Program-made: the position numbers and the translations under genes
In this document: piece after piece, positions 8,761 through 16,475 of the stretch
Numbering within the stretch: the stretch's first letter is position 1
Layout: the number at the start of each line of letters is the position of its first letter
The notes under the pieces: generated by a model
Database searches by the model: none
Seen by the model: only the letters and a program-made list of their open reading frames with translations
Told to the model about the DNA's origin: nothing
NCBI RefSeq assembly: GCF_014646055.1
Contig: NZ_BMMS01000015.1
Location: 161,410-225,409 of the forward strand
Length of the DNA: 64,000 bases
Direction of reading: 5' to 3'
DNA from: Wenjunlia tyrosinilytica
Lineage (GTDB): Bacteria; Actinomycetota; Actinomycetes; Streptomycetales; Streptomycetaceae

Positions 8761-8778
8761 ACCTACGGACCCGTAGGT
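8761..8778. promoter_or_regulatory. palindrome ACCTACGG-AC-CCGTAGGT
   Basis: Perfect 8-bp arms with a 2-base centre, 25 bases upstream of the desaturase GTG. Size and symmetry suit a TetR- or GntR-type dimer. Confidence 0.6.
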
Positions 8779-8803
8779 GACAGCCGACCTCCCAGGAGTC
8801 ACC

Positions 8804-9775
8804 GTGACCATTGCCCCCTCCCTCCACAGCAGCTCGGCGGCCTGGACCGACGCGCGGTTGCTGTACGCCCTGGAGGAGGTGGTGGAGACGGAACTCAATC
8901 GCCACCTGAAGGTCGCCAAGGAGTGGATGCCCCACGAGTACGTCCCGTGGAGCGACGGGCGGAACTTCGACGGGATCATGGGCGGGGACGCGTGGGAGCC
9001 GGAGCAGTCCAAGGTCAGCGAGATCGGCCGGATCGCCCTGGTGGTCAACCTCCTCACCGAGGACAACCTGCCCAGCTACCACCACGAGATCGCGTCCCTC
9101 TTCGGCCGTGACGGCGCCTGGGGCACCTGGGTGCACCGCTGGACGGCCGAGGAGGGCCGGCACGGGATCGTGATGCGCGACTACCTGCTGACCAGCCGGG
9201 CGGTCGACCCCGTGGAGCTCGAGCGCTTCCGGATGGAGCACATGTCGGCCGGGTTCGAGTCCGACAACCGGCACAGCATGCTCCACTCGGTGGCCTACGT
9301 GGCCTTCCAGGAGCTCGCCACCCGGGTCTCGCACCGCAACACCGGCCACCTGTCCGGCGACCCCGTGTGCGACCGCATGCTCGCCCGGATAGCGACGGAC
9401 GAGAACCTCCACATGGTCTTCTACCGCAACCTGCTCGCGGCGGCGCTCGAGCTCGCCCCCGACGAGTCCCTGCGGGCCATCGCCGACGTGGTGACCGGCT
9501 TCCGGATGCCCGGCCACGGCATGCCCGGCTTCGAGCGCTCGGCCGCCCGGATGGCCATAGGCGGCGTGTACAACCTGCGTATCCACCACGACGACGTGCT
9601 CCAGCCGGTCCTGCGCCATCTGAAGGTGCTCGAGATCACCGGCCTCGGCCCCGAGGGCCTGAAGGCCCAGGAGGAGCTCGGGCAGTTCATGGGCGGCCTC
9701 GACAGCCAGGCCACGAAGTTCGACGAGCGGCGTGAGGCGTTCCTGGCCCGCCGCCAGGCGCGTTCCGAGAAGTAG
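8804..9775 (+). CDS. acyl-ACP desaturase (stearoyl-ACP desaturase family)
   Basis: 323-residue soluble di-iron desaturase that introduces a cis double bond into acyl carrier protein- or CoA-linked fatty acids. GTG 8804 has AGGAG five bases upstream and the protein starts VTIAPSLHSSS. The four-helix iron site is visible: an acidic first helix (EEVVETELNRH), TAEEGRHGIVMRD (the EExxH motif) and ARIATDENLHMVFY (the second DExxH motif). Length matches the bacterial DesA family. Single-gene unit with two upstream palindromes, flanked by a GntR regulator and followed by a hairpin at 9804-9825. Confidence 0.92.
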   Translation: MTIAPSLHSSSAAWTDARLLYALEEVVETELNRHLKVAKEWMPHEYVPWSDGRNFDGIMGGDAWEPEQSKVSEIGRIALVVNLLTEDNLPSYHHEIASLFGRDGAWGTWVHRWTAEEGRHGIVMRDYLLTSRAVDPVELERFRMEHMSAGFESDNRHSMLHSVAYVAFQELATRVSHRNTGHLSGDPVCDRMLARIATDENLHMVFYRNLLAAALELAPDESLRAIADVVTGFRMPGHGMPGFERSAARMAIGGVYNLRIHHDDVLQPVLRHLKVLEITGLGPEGLKAQEELGQFMGGLDSQATKFDERREAFLARRQARSEK

Positions 9776-9803
9776 CCGCCACCGGACGCCGGACAGCCGT
9801 CTC

Positions 9804-9825
9804 CCGGGCCTCCTGAGGGGCCCGG
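9804..9825 (+). terminator. hairpin terminator after desaturase
   Basis: CCGGGCC / GGCCCGG 7-bp arms with an 8-base loop, 28 bases after the stop codon. Confidence 0.55.
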
Positions 9826-9936
9826 CGCGCCCTCCAGGCCCATCCAAGGGCACACGGCGCCGATCCCGGGGCGCTGGATCCGGGGCGCAAGGCGCACATC
9901 AGCGGGCGACGGCCTCAACGGGGGGAGGCCGCACCC

Positions 9937-9971
9937 GGGACCCCTTCGCAACCAACGGGACCCCTTCGCAA
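9937..9971. repeat. 15-bp direct repeat pair
   Basis: GGGACCCCTTCGCAA occurs at 9937-9951 and again at 9957-9971, in the spacer between the desaturase and transporter genes. Function unknown. Confidence 0.5.
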
Positions 9972-10063
9972 GCCCGGACCCGGTCCCGCCTCGCCCGACC
10001 CGGTCCAACGCCCTCAGCCCGTCTCAGCCGGGCACCGTTGCCGCGCGCCCCGCTCCGGCCCCC

Positions 10064-10957
10064 TCAGCGGGGAGCGGTCGACTCCAGGACGCGGTCGTGC
10101 TCGCCGGAGCCCCCCGTCGGCATCGCCGGATGGCGTCCGATCACCACGATCCCGGCCACGATGCACACCAGCCCCGCCGCCTCCAACGCCAGCGCCCCCG
10201 GGGTGACCCGCAGCCGGTCGCCGAGGAAGCCGACGCCGCACGCGATGCCGGCCAGCGGCTGGGCGGCGGTCAGAGCGGGCAGGGACATCCGCAGTGGGGC
10301 TGTCTCGAAGGCACTTTGGACCAGCACAAGGCCGGCCACTCCCAGCGCCAGGACGGCGTAGAGCTGCCAGCCGACCACCAGCCTCCCCAGGCCGCCTTGC
10401 GTGAACAGCTCGCCGGAGACCCGCGTCATGGCGTCCTGGAGCCCGTACAGCAGCCCCGCGGCCAGGGCCAGGACCGTGGCCTCCTCGCACAGCGGCAGCC
10501 GCCGCGCGAAGGCCGCCAGCAGTATCGCCAGCCCCACGACCACACCGAAGACCAGCCAGTGCCTCAGCGGCCCCGCCGGACCGCTGCCCTCCGTGGGCTG
10601 GCCGCCGATGATGAACGAGGTCACCCCCAGCGCCAGCAGGCACACCCCCGCCCAGCCCGTGCGCCCGAGCGGCTGCCTGGTCAGCCATCTGGACAGTGCC
10701 ATGGCGAACAGCAGATTCGTCGCGGTCAGCGGCTCCACCGCGGAGACCGAGCCCATGGAGAGCGCGATCGCGCCCAGCACCTGTCCGCCGATCACGCACG
10801 CCATGCCGATCAGCCACTGCGGCATCCGGGCCAGGTCGAGGAGCAGCCGCAGCGAGAGGAAATCGGACAGCGGAGCCTTCTGGGCGGCGTGCTGTTGCAG
10901 CACAAACCCGAGTCCCAGCAGGCACGCAGCTCCCACACCCAGCAGGAACACCGCCAC
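10064..10957 (-). CDS. DMT superfamily transporter (NIPA/EamA-like)
   Basis: 297-residue integral membrane protein with about nine or ten hydrophobic segments starting at residue 1 (AVFLLGVGAACLLGLGFVLQ). The N-terminal pattern with LQQHAA and VEPLTATNLLFAMALSRWL fits the drug/metabolite transporter superfamily, in particular the NIPA-like branch. The GTG at 10957 is preceded by GAGG. Cargo is unknown. It faces away from the desaturase transcript and stands alone. Confidence 0.82.
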   Translation of the reverse strand: MAVFLLGVGAACLLGLGFVLQQHAAQKAPLSDFLSLRLLLDLARMPQWLIGMACVIGGQVLGAIALSMGSVSAVEPLTATNLLFAMALSRWLTRQPLGRTGWAGVCLLALGVTSFIIGGQPTEGSGPAGPLRHWLVFGVVVGLAILLAAFARRLPLCEEATVLALAAGLLYGLQDAMTRVSGELFTQGGLGRLVVGWQLYAVLALGVAGLVLVQSAFETAPLRMSLPALTAAQPLAGIACGVGFLGDRLRVTPGALALEAAGLVCIVAGIVVIGRHPAMPTGGSGEHDRVLESTAPR

Positions 10958-11108
10958 GTCTCACACCTCACATCACCGGCGCACCGGACCGCTGGCATCG
11001 AGACTAACCGGCGCGGCCGGGTCGCGTAGTGCCCTCGCCGCGGCCGGGCCGAACGCGACAGCCGCTCCGGGTCCGTTCCGGGTACCCCGCCCGGCGGTCG
11101 GCAGACGC

Positions 11109-11522
11109 TCAGCCCGGGAAGGCGTAGACCGTGCCCGCGCGGGCCGCCGGGTCGTCGGCGCCCTGCGCCGTCAGGGTGATGTCGATGAACGCGAGCTTGC
11201 GCCCGAGCTTGGTCACCCTGGCCGTGACCAGCACGTCCGCACCGACTACCGCCCGTTCGAACGTCGTGGACTGCTGGACCGTGGTCATGGGGCCGAAGCC
11301 GCCGAGCGCCGCGCTCACGGCGATCACCGACGCCGTGTCCGCCGCCGCCATCAGCGCCTGCCCCGACAGCGCCCCGCCCTCGCGGGCCAGCCGGTCCGAC
11401 CAGGGCAGCCGAAGCACCGCGTGGCGCTCACCGGTCTCGACCGTGTACAGCCCCAGATCGCGCACCCACGGGGCGAAGTTCTCCTCGAGGACCTTGTCGG
11501 CGTCGTCCGGCGTGAACGTCAT
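11109..11522 (-). CDS. PaaI-type hotdog thioesterase
   Basis: 137 residues from the ATG at 11522 (MTFTPDDADKVL). The single hotdog domain shows LPWSDRLAREGGALSGQALMAAADTA, with the GG...LSGQ segment of the PaaI/DUF4442 branch, and a C-terminal strand set ending in ARAGTVYAFPG. Such proteins hydrolyse acyl-CoA thioesters. The upstream frame to 11630 overlaps the P450 remnant and is not believed. The start lacks a strong ribosome site. Confidence 0.8.
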   Translation of the reverse strand: MTFTPDDADKVLEENFAPWVRDLGLYTVETGERHAVLRLPWSDRLAREGGALSGQALMAAADTASVIAVSAALGGFGPMTTVQQSTTFERAVVGADVLVTARVTKLGRKLAFIDITLTAQGADDPAARAGTVYAFPG

Positions 11523-11577
11523 CCCGCCATTGTGTCCGGGCCTTGACGCGGCCACCAGGGCGCATACGTTCGCCCGG

Positions 11578-11826
11578 GTGAGCGCGTACGGCGACCTCGA
11601 CGACGCGTTCCGGCCGCAGAGCTCTGACAAGGCGGTGCCCTACGGGCTCTTCCGCGAGCTGCGCGCCACCGGGCCCGTCCGCGGATCGGCGAGCCCGCGG
11701 TGGGAGCGTGGCCGCCCGGCCCCGGCCACTGGGCGGTCTTCCGCCACGCCGACGTCAAACACGTGCTGCGCGGCCCGGCGGAGTTCTCCTCCCACCTCGG
11801 CGCACATCCGGCCAGGACGCGAGTGA
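11578..11826 (+). pseudogene. cytochrome P450 N-terminal remnant, frameshifted and truncated
   Basis: A GTG at 11578 opens a frame reading YGDLDDAFRPQSSDKAVPYG and LFRELRATGPV, the usual start of a bacterial P450. Near 11695 the homology shifts frame and continues as PPGPGHWAVFRHADVKHVLR, then GPAEFSSHLGAHPAR, again P450-like (substrate and B-helix region). After about 11820 no P450 sequence follows: the I-helix, ExxR and heme Cys regions are absent. It is therefore a dead fragment of perhaps 80 codons from a protein of about 400. No ferredoxin gene is adjacent. Confidence 0.75.
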
Positions 11827-12029
11827 GGGCCGTGATCGGCCGGGCCGTCCGCCGTCCGAACGGCATCGAGCGGGCCGCCGAACCGGTCCGGATGACGTCG
11901 AACCTCCAGAACGGCCTCGAGGGCCTGACGGTCCGCCGGCGTTCGGTGTCCAGGGCGTGAAGGCCGGGTTTCAACGCTTGTTGAACTGCGGTGGTCCACT
12001 CAGGGGTGCCGCACGGTTACTCTCTACTG
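11827..12029. other. non-coding spacer with palindrome
   Basis: About 200 bases after the P450 remnant. I see only the inverted repeat TTCAAC-N4-GTTGAA at 11970-11985, 45 bases before the metallophosphoesterase start. Confidence 0.4.
11970..11985. promoter_or_regulatory. palindrome TTCAAC-N4-GTTGAA
   Basis: Perfect 6-bp arms in the promoter region of the metallophosphoesterase; AT-richer than its surroundings. Candidate operator. Confidence 0.4.
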
Positions 12030-12869
12030 GTGTCTCAGCGAAAACTGTTGGCGATCAGTGATCTGCATGTGGCGTTCCCGGAGAACCGGCAGATCGTCGA
12101 GGAACTGCGCCCGGAGTCCGACGAGGACTGGCTGATCGTCGCCGGTGACGTCGGCGAGATGGTCGAGAATGTCGACTGGGCGCTGGGTCTGCTGACCAAA
12201 CGATTCGCCAAAGTCGTGTGGACGCCGGGCAACCACGAGCTGTGGACACCCCGCCGCGACCCTGTGCAGCTCAGGGGCGACGAGCGCTACCGCCATCTCG
12301 TCGAGGTGGCCCGCGGGCACGGCGCGCTGACGCCGGAGGACCCCTACGCCGTCTGGGACGGGCCCGGCGGCCCGGCCGTCATCGCCCCGCTGTTCGTGCT
12401 GTACGACTACACCTTCCGCACGGACACCGCCGCCGACAAGACGGAGTCGCTCGCCCAGGCCTACAAGGCCGGGGTGGTGTGCAGCGACGAGTTCCTGCTG
12501 CACCCGGACCCCTACCCGTCCAGGGACGCCTGGTGCAAGGCGCGGCTGAAGGAGACCGAGCAGCGCCTCGACGAGGCCTGCGGCAGCGGCATCCCGTCCA
12601 TCCTGGTCAACCACTACCCGCTGGTGCGCGAGCCCACGAGGATCCTGCACCACCCGGAGTTCGCCCAGTGGTGCGGCACCGTCCGGACGGCCGACTGGCA
12701 TGTGCGCTACCACGCCAAGACCGTCGTCTACGGGCATCTGCACATCCCCCGCACGACCTGGTACGACGGTGTGCGCTTCGAGGAGGTGTCGGTCGGCTAC
12801 CCGCGCGAGTGGAAGCGGCCGAGCCACCCGCGGACGGGGCTGCGCCAGATCCTGCCGATGCCGGGCTGA
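12030..12869 (+). CDS. calcineurin-like metallophosphoesterase
   Basis: 279 residues from the GTG at 12030 (VSQRKLLAISDLHV); GTG 12006 is an alternative, and neither has a clear ribosome site, so the message may be leaderless. Metal-binding motifs appear in order: SDLHVAF, AGDVGEM, PGNHELW, VNHYPL and YGHLH. These define the calcineurin-like dinuclear metal phosphoesterase fold. In many Streptomyces genomes this same gene precedes an Sfp-type phosphopantetheinyl transferase; that is recalled from genome organisation, not seen here. Here the next genes are instead a convergent carrier protein and FkbH-like gene. Substrate unknown. Confidence 0.88.
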   Translation: MSQRKLLAISDLHVAFPENRQIVEELRPESDEDWLIVAGDVGEMVENVDWALGLLTKRFAKVVWTPGNHELWTPRRDPVQLRGDERYRHLVEVARGHGALTPEDPYAVWDGPGGPAVIAPLFVLYDYTFRTDTAADKTESLAQAYKAGVVCSDEFLLHPDPYPSRDAWCKARLKETEQRLDEACGSGIPSILVNHYPLVREPTRILHHPEFAQWCGTVRTADWHVRYHAKTVVYGHLHIPRTTWYDGVRFEEVSVGYPREWKRPSHPRTGLRQILPMPG

Positions 12870-12952
12870 GACGCGGGGGTTCCGCACCGTCCCGGCCCGT
12901 GGGGGACCGGCCCGGCGCAAGATCATCCGGCGCGGATTGCCCGGCGTCCGGG

Positions 12953-13177
12953 TCAGGCCGCGGCCAGCCTGTACACGTGTTCGAGGCTTGTCGCCTCGAA
13001 CAGCTCCGGCATGGGCAGCATCCGCCCGGTCTCGCGCTCCAGCAGCGCCACCAGGGAGAGCAGGTGGACGGAGTCCCAGCCGGGCAGGTCGTCCAGGGCG
13101 GCCGCGATGTTCTCGCGGGTCACCGGCAGCCCCAGCTCGTCGCGGACGAGGGCCACGAAGTCGTCGATGGTGTTCAC
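12953..13177 (-). CDS. acyl carrier protein (FkbJ-like)
   Basis: 74 residues. The GTG start overlaps the TGA stop of the FkbH gene by four bases, so the pair is translationally coupled. The carrier motif is LPGWDSVHLLSLVALLE; the serine of DS is the expected phosphopantetheine site. It reads like the stand-alone carriers that accompany FkbH enzymes in polyketide extender-unit pathways. No phosphopantetheinyl transferase lies in the window. It would hold the three-carbon unit loaded by FkbH. Confidence 0.85.
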   Translation of the reverse strand: MNTIDDFVALVRDELGLPVTRENIAAALDDLPGWDSVHLLSLVALLERETGRMLPMPELFEATSLEHVYRLAAA

Positions 13178-15300
13178 GGGGCGGTCCCTTCCAGGGGCTG
13201 GGCCGGGGCGCCGGCCGACGTCGGCGGACTCTGCGTCAGATGCACGTGCCGCGGCGGCTCGAGGATGTCCGCCAGGTCGTGGCTGAACGTCCTCTCGCCC
13301 CCGGGTGGCGGGTGCGCGGCGGGTCCCGGCGCGGCCTCGACCGGCTCGAACCCCGCCTCCGGGTAGAAGCGCGCCACCTTCCCGTTCTTCGCCGAGGGCC
13401 GGTGGACGCCGAGCACCCTCGACGCCCCCGTCTCCCGGGCGTGGCGCAGCACCGCCGACAGGCAGGCCCGCTCGATGCCGCGGGAGAAGACACGGCAGCT
13501 GAGCAGGAAGTTCTCGATCCGTGCCGTGCCGCCCTCGCGCCGGACGAAGACGGCGCCGACCAGCCCGTTGTCCCCGAAGCGGTCGGCGGAGTGGATGGCG
13601 AGCACCCGTGCGGAGGGGTCCTCGGCCAGCGCGCGGACCTGCTCCGGCCCGAGGCGCTCGGTGGTGAGGTTGAACTGGTTGGTGCGCAGGGTCAGCTGGG
13701 AGATCCGGCCGAAGTCGGCCGGCCGCGCCTCGGCCAGCCGCACCCGGACGTCGAGCTCGGCCAGGTACTCCTCCAGCGAGTCGAATCCGTGCAGGAAGTC
13801 CCTGCGGACCAGCTCGTCGCGGTAGCGCTCCGGGCGCCGCACGTCCTCGGAGGTCAGCTCCCTGACGGTGAACCATCCGTCGGCGAGGAGCCGCCGGGCA
13901 TGCAGCGCGGGCTCGCTGTCCAGGCCCACCACGGCCACGCCGGGCAGTTCCTTGCGCACCAGCCCGCACTCGTAGGGGCTGTCGTCGGCGAACACCAGGC
14001 TGTCCGTACCGATGTTCAGGTCCTCCGCCAGCCCGGTGAGGTGCCCGTGCTTGGGTGCCCAGTCGGCGACGACCCGGACGAAGTCCTCCTCGCGCAGCGT
14101 CATACGGGGGTGGCCGCGCAGTACCTCGCGGACCGGCTCGATGTCGTTCTTGCTGACGGCGGCGAGCAGCACGCCCTGGGACGCCATCTGCTTGGCCGTG
14201 CGCTGGAAGGCGCGGAAGGCCTCTCCGCGGTAGCTGTCGGCGACCTCGATCCCCTCCGCGCCGACCTCGCCCAGCACGCCGCCCCACACCGTCCCGTCGA
14301 GGTCGAGTACCAGGCACTTGCTGGTGCGGCCGGTCAGATGGCGGGCCAGGTGCCCCGCCTCACGCGCGTAATCGATCAGAAGTTCTGTGGACAGGTGTGC
14401 TTTGGCGTAGGCGCTCATCCTGGGGTCCGTGGCGGGGTGTGCGGATTCGGCCAGATGCGGGTCGAGGTCCAGGACGACGACCCGCGGATGACGGTCCATG
14501 AGCCGCAGCAGGCGCGCGTTGGCCTCCCGCCAGGCCGCCCCGAGGCGTGCGCGTGAGCGCAGGTCGACCAGCTCGGCGGCGCGGCCGGGGGCCGGGGGAA
14601 GGGTGTTGAGGACCAGGGTGCCGCGCGCCGCTCCGTGGAAGGCCTCCGTGAGCCGCTCCAGCAGCGCCAGCTTCTCCTCCAGCACCCGTTCCACGTCCGA
14701 GGGCCGCCAGGGCGTGGGTACCTCGTCCCAGACCGCCTGGGCGTCGAGCACGCACAGCGTCAGATCGGGGTCGGCCGCGTACAGCCCGCTGCCGGGGTCG
14801 GACAGCTCGAAGACGTAGGAGCCGAAGTCGGTCGTGTGCAGGCGCGGCAGCAGGCCGTGGCGGGCGAACTGGGCCGCCAGGGCGGGCAGTAGCGCCGACA
14901 GCGTGCCATGGCCCGTGACCGCCACCGTGACGGCCTGGACCCGCGGGTGCTCTCTGAGGACCTCGTCGGGATCCAGACGCGACAGCAGCCGCCCCGCGCG
15001 CAGCAGGTCGGCGCCGCCGGCCCCGGCCAGCAGGGCACGCAGCTCGGGGTAGCGGGCAGCGAGCAGGCCGTCCCGGTGCAGCCGCGCGAGGCGCTCGGCG
15101 TGGCTCTCTGCCTGGCTTTCGGCGTGACTGTCTGCCTGGCTTTCGGCGTGGCTGACGGTGTGACTGTCTGCCTGGCTTTCGGCGCGACTGGCGGCGTGGC
15201 TGACGGCGCGACTGGCGGCGTGGCTGACGGCGCGACTGGCGGCGTGGCTGACGGGGTGGCTGTCGGCGGCCGACTCCCCGGTGCGGCCGGTGGCGTTCAT
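13174..15300 (-). CDS. FkbH-like HAD-family glyceryl transferase/phosphatase
   Basis: 708 residues. FkbH proteins load 1,3-bisphosphoglycerate-derived glyceryl units on a carrier protein. Start ATG 15300 has AGGGGAG upstream. Residues about 13-65 are a tetrapeptide array of SHAx/SRAx/SQAx. An SGNH-like N-terminal domain follows (DFGSYVFELSDPGSG, DPRMSAYAKAHLS). The HAD domain begins at LVLDLDGTVWGGVLGE near residue 330, with KNDIEPV and VFADDSPYEC. The C-terminal GNAT-like domain has IENFLLSCRVFSRGIE. Typical FkbH proteins are about 550-650 residues, the excess here being the repeat. The next gene is its carrier protein; the FkbG/I/K enzymes that convert glyceryl-ACP to methoxymalonyl- or hydroxymalonyl-ACP are absent. 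Confidence 0.88.
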   Translation of the reverse strand: MNATGRTGESAADSHPVSHAASRAVSHAASRAVSHAASRAESQADSHTVSHAESQADSHAESQAESHAERLARLHRDGLLAARYPELRALLAGAGGADLLRAGRLLSRLDPDEVLREHPRVQAVTVAVTGHGTLSALLPALAAQFARHGLLPRLHTTDFGSYVFELSDPGSGLYAADPDLTLCVLDAQAVWDEVPTPWRPSDVERVLEEKLALLERLTEAFHGAARGTLVLNTLPPAPGRAAELVDLRSRARLGAAWREANARLLRLMDRHPRVVVLDLDPHLAESAHPATDPRMSAYAKAHLSTELLIDYAREAGHLARHLTGRTSKCLVLDLDGTVWGGVLGEVGAEGIEVADSYRGEAFRAFQRTAKQMASQGVLLAAVSKNDIEPVREVLRGHPRMTLREEDFVRVVADWAPKHGHLTGLAEDLNIGTDSLVFADDSPYECGLVRKELPGVAVVGLDSEPALHARRLLADGWFTVRELTSEDVRRPERYRDELVRRDFLHGFDSLEEYLAELDVRVRLAEARPADFGRISQLTLRTNQFNLTTERLGPEQVRALAEDPSARVLAIHSADRFGDNGLVGAVFVRREGGTARIENFLLSCRVFSRGIERACLSAVLRHARETGASRVLGVHRPSAKNGKVARFYPEAGFEPVEAAPGPAAHPPPGGERTFSHDLADILEPPRHVHLTQSPPTSAGAPAQPLEGTAP
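15104..15262 (-). repeat. 12-bp tandem repeat array coding (S-H/R/Q-A-x)n
   Basis: About 13 copies of a 12-base unit related to GGCGTGGCTGAC lie inside the 5' end of the fkbH-like gene, preserving frame. They encode a Ser/His/Ala/Gln-rich N-terminal tail. Identical adjacent 24-base blocks suggest recent slippage expansion. Confidence 0.8.
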
Positions 15301-15674
15301 GGCTGGGCTCCCCTGGCGCTCGGGGCCGGTTCCGGACCGGCTGTGGAGCCCTCAGGCTGGCCAGGAGCGGTGGAGGTGCGGTCGAGCAGCGGGGAGCGGT
15401 GTCCAGGGCGCTCCACCGTGCGCTGAGCCTCGGCGCGTACCGTGATGGTCGTCTCCTCCGCCCGGCGGCCCGGCGACCACGCAGGTCGTAAAATAGGTTT
15501 CAATACCTGCCCAAACGGCTTGCGGGGCACGGCTGGATGGTTCAACCAAGCTGGTCGATTCCGTTTCCCGAGCAGTGGAGATCGGACCGGAGGTAGCCTT
15601 CGCTCGTAGTGTGTAGCCGATATGCCAACGGCAAGGGTGGCTGGAAACGCGCCCACACGAATCGGGAGAGCTCG
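15301..15674. other. divergent intergenic region between fkbH-like and methyltransferase genes
   Basis: 374 bases. An AT-richer patch at about 15485-15560 includes AGGT-N6-ACCT (15498-15511 approximately) and GGTTCAACCAAGCTGG. Both divergent promoters must lie here, but I could not fix hexamers with confidence. No gene seen. Confidence 0.4.
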
Positions 15675-16475
15675 ATGGAACGGCCTGTCTGGGCACCGCA
15701 CGGCATCGATCTGACGCGGCCGAGTGTGGCCCGTATGTACGACTACTACCTCGGTGGCTCGCACAACTTCGAGGTGGACCGGGCGGCCGCTCGTACGGCG
15801 CTCGAGGTGTGGCCGGATCTTCCCATGATCATGAGGGCCAATCGCGCGTTCATGCGACGGGCCGTGCGCTTCGCCGTCGACTCGGGCATCAAGCAGTTCC
15901 TCGACATCGGCTCGGGGATACCCACCTTCGGCAACGTACACGAGGTGGCCCGGGCGGCGGCTCCCGACGCCAGGGTGGTCTACGTCGACCACGACCCGGT
16001 GGCGATCGCCCACAGCGAGGCCATCGTCGCCGACGACGACCAGACCTCGGTCCTGCAGGCCGACCTGCTCAAGCCCGACGACATCATCGGCTCCGAGGCG
16101 GTGCAAAGACTCATCGACGGGGGCGAGCCGGTCGCCCTGATGCTCGTGGCGCTCCTGCACTTCGTCGGAGACCAGGACAGCCCCCGCGACATCGTGGCCA
16201 GGCTGCGCGACGCGCTGCCGCCCGGTAGCTGCCTGATCCTCACTCACGCGACCAACGAGGGCTACGCCGACCCGGCCGACGAGGAGCGGGACGTCTACAA
16301 GCGCATGGGCAGCCCGCTGATCATGCGGACCCGCCAGGAGGTCCTGAGCTTCTTCGACGGGTTCGAGGTCGTGGACCCGGGGGTCGTCTTCTACAGCCAG
16401 TGGCGGCCGGACGCGGCCGACGAGGAGGACCCGGCACGGTACAGCGGTTATGCGGGCTTCGGACTGAAGCGGTGA
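15675..16475 (+). CDS. SAM-dependent methyltransferase, DUF574 family
   Basis: 266 residues from the ATG at 15675, preceded by GGGAGAG. The family signature RPSVARMYDYYLGGSHNFEVD is at residues about 14-34, followed by QFLDIGSGIPTFGNVHEVAR (SAM-binding motif I) and VVYVDHDPVA. DUF574 (PF04672) proteins are abundant in Streptomyces, often next to regulatory genes, and their methyl acceptor is unknown. The stop codon overlaps the GTG start of the downstream GGDEF-EAL gene by four bases, so both are made together. Confidence 0.9.
   Translation: MERPVWAPHGIDLTRPSVARMYDYYLGGSHNFEVDRAAARTALEVWPDLPMIMRANRAFMRRAVRFAVDSGIKQFLDIGSGIPTFGNVHEVARAAAPDARVVYVDHDPVAIAHSEAIVADDDQTSVLQADLLKPDDIIGSEAVQRLIDGGEPVALMLVALLHFVGDQDSPRDIVARLRDALPPGSCLILTHATNEGYADPADEERDVYKRMGSPLIMRTRQEVLSFFDGFEVVDPGVVFYSQWRPDAADEEDPARYSGYAGFGLKR

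Larger units (their letters stand above)
8508..8803. other. promoter region of the desaturase gene
   Basis: The right half (about 8665-8780) is markedly AT-richer than the surroundings and carries a TATAT-rich stretch (8674-8692) and two palindromes. The left half holds no convincing gene. Confidence 0.6.

Noticed and set aside
13236..13493. Small Arg/Ser-rich frames inside the FkbH gene
   Set aside because: Out-of-frame shadows of the FkbH-like gene with Arg/Ser bias.
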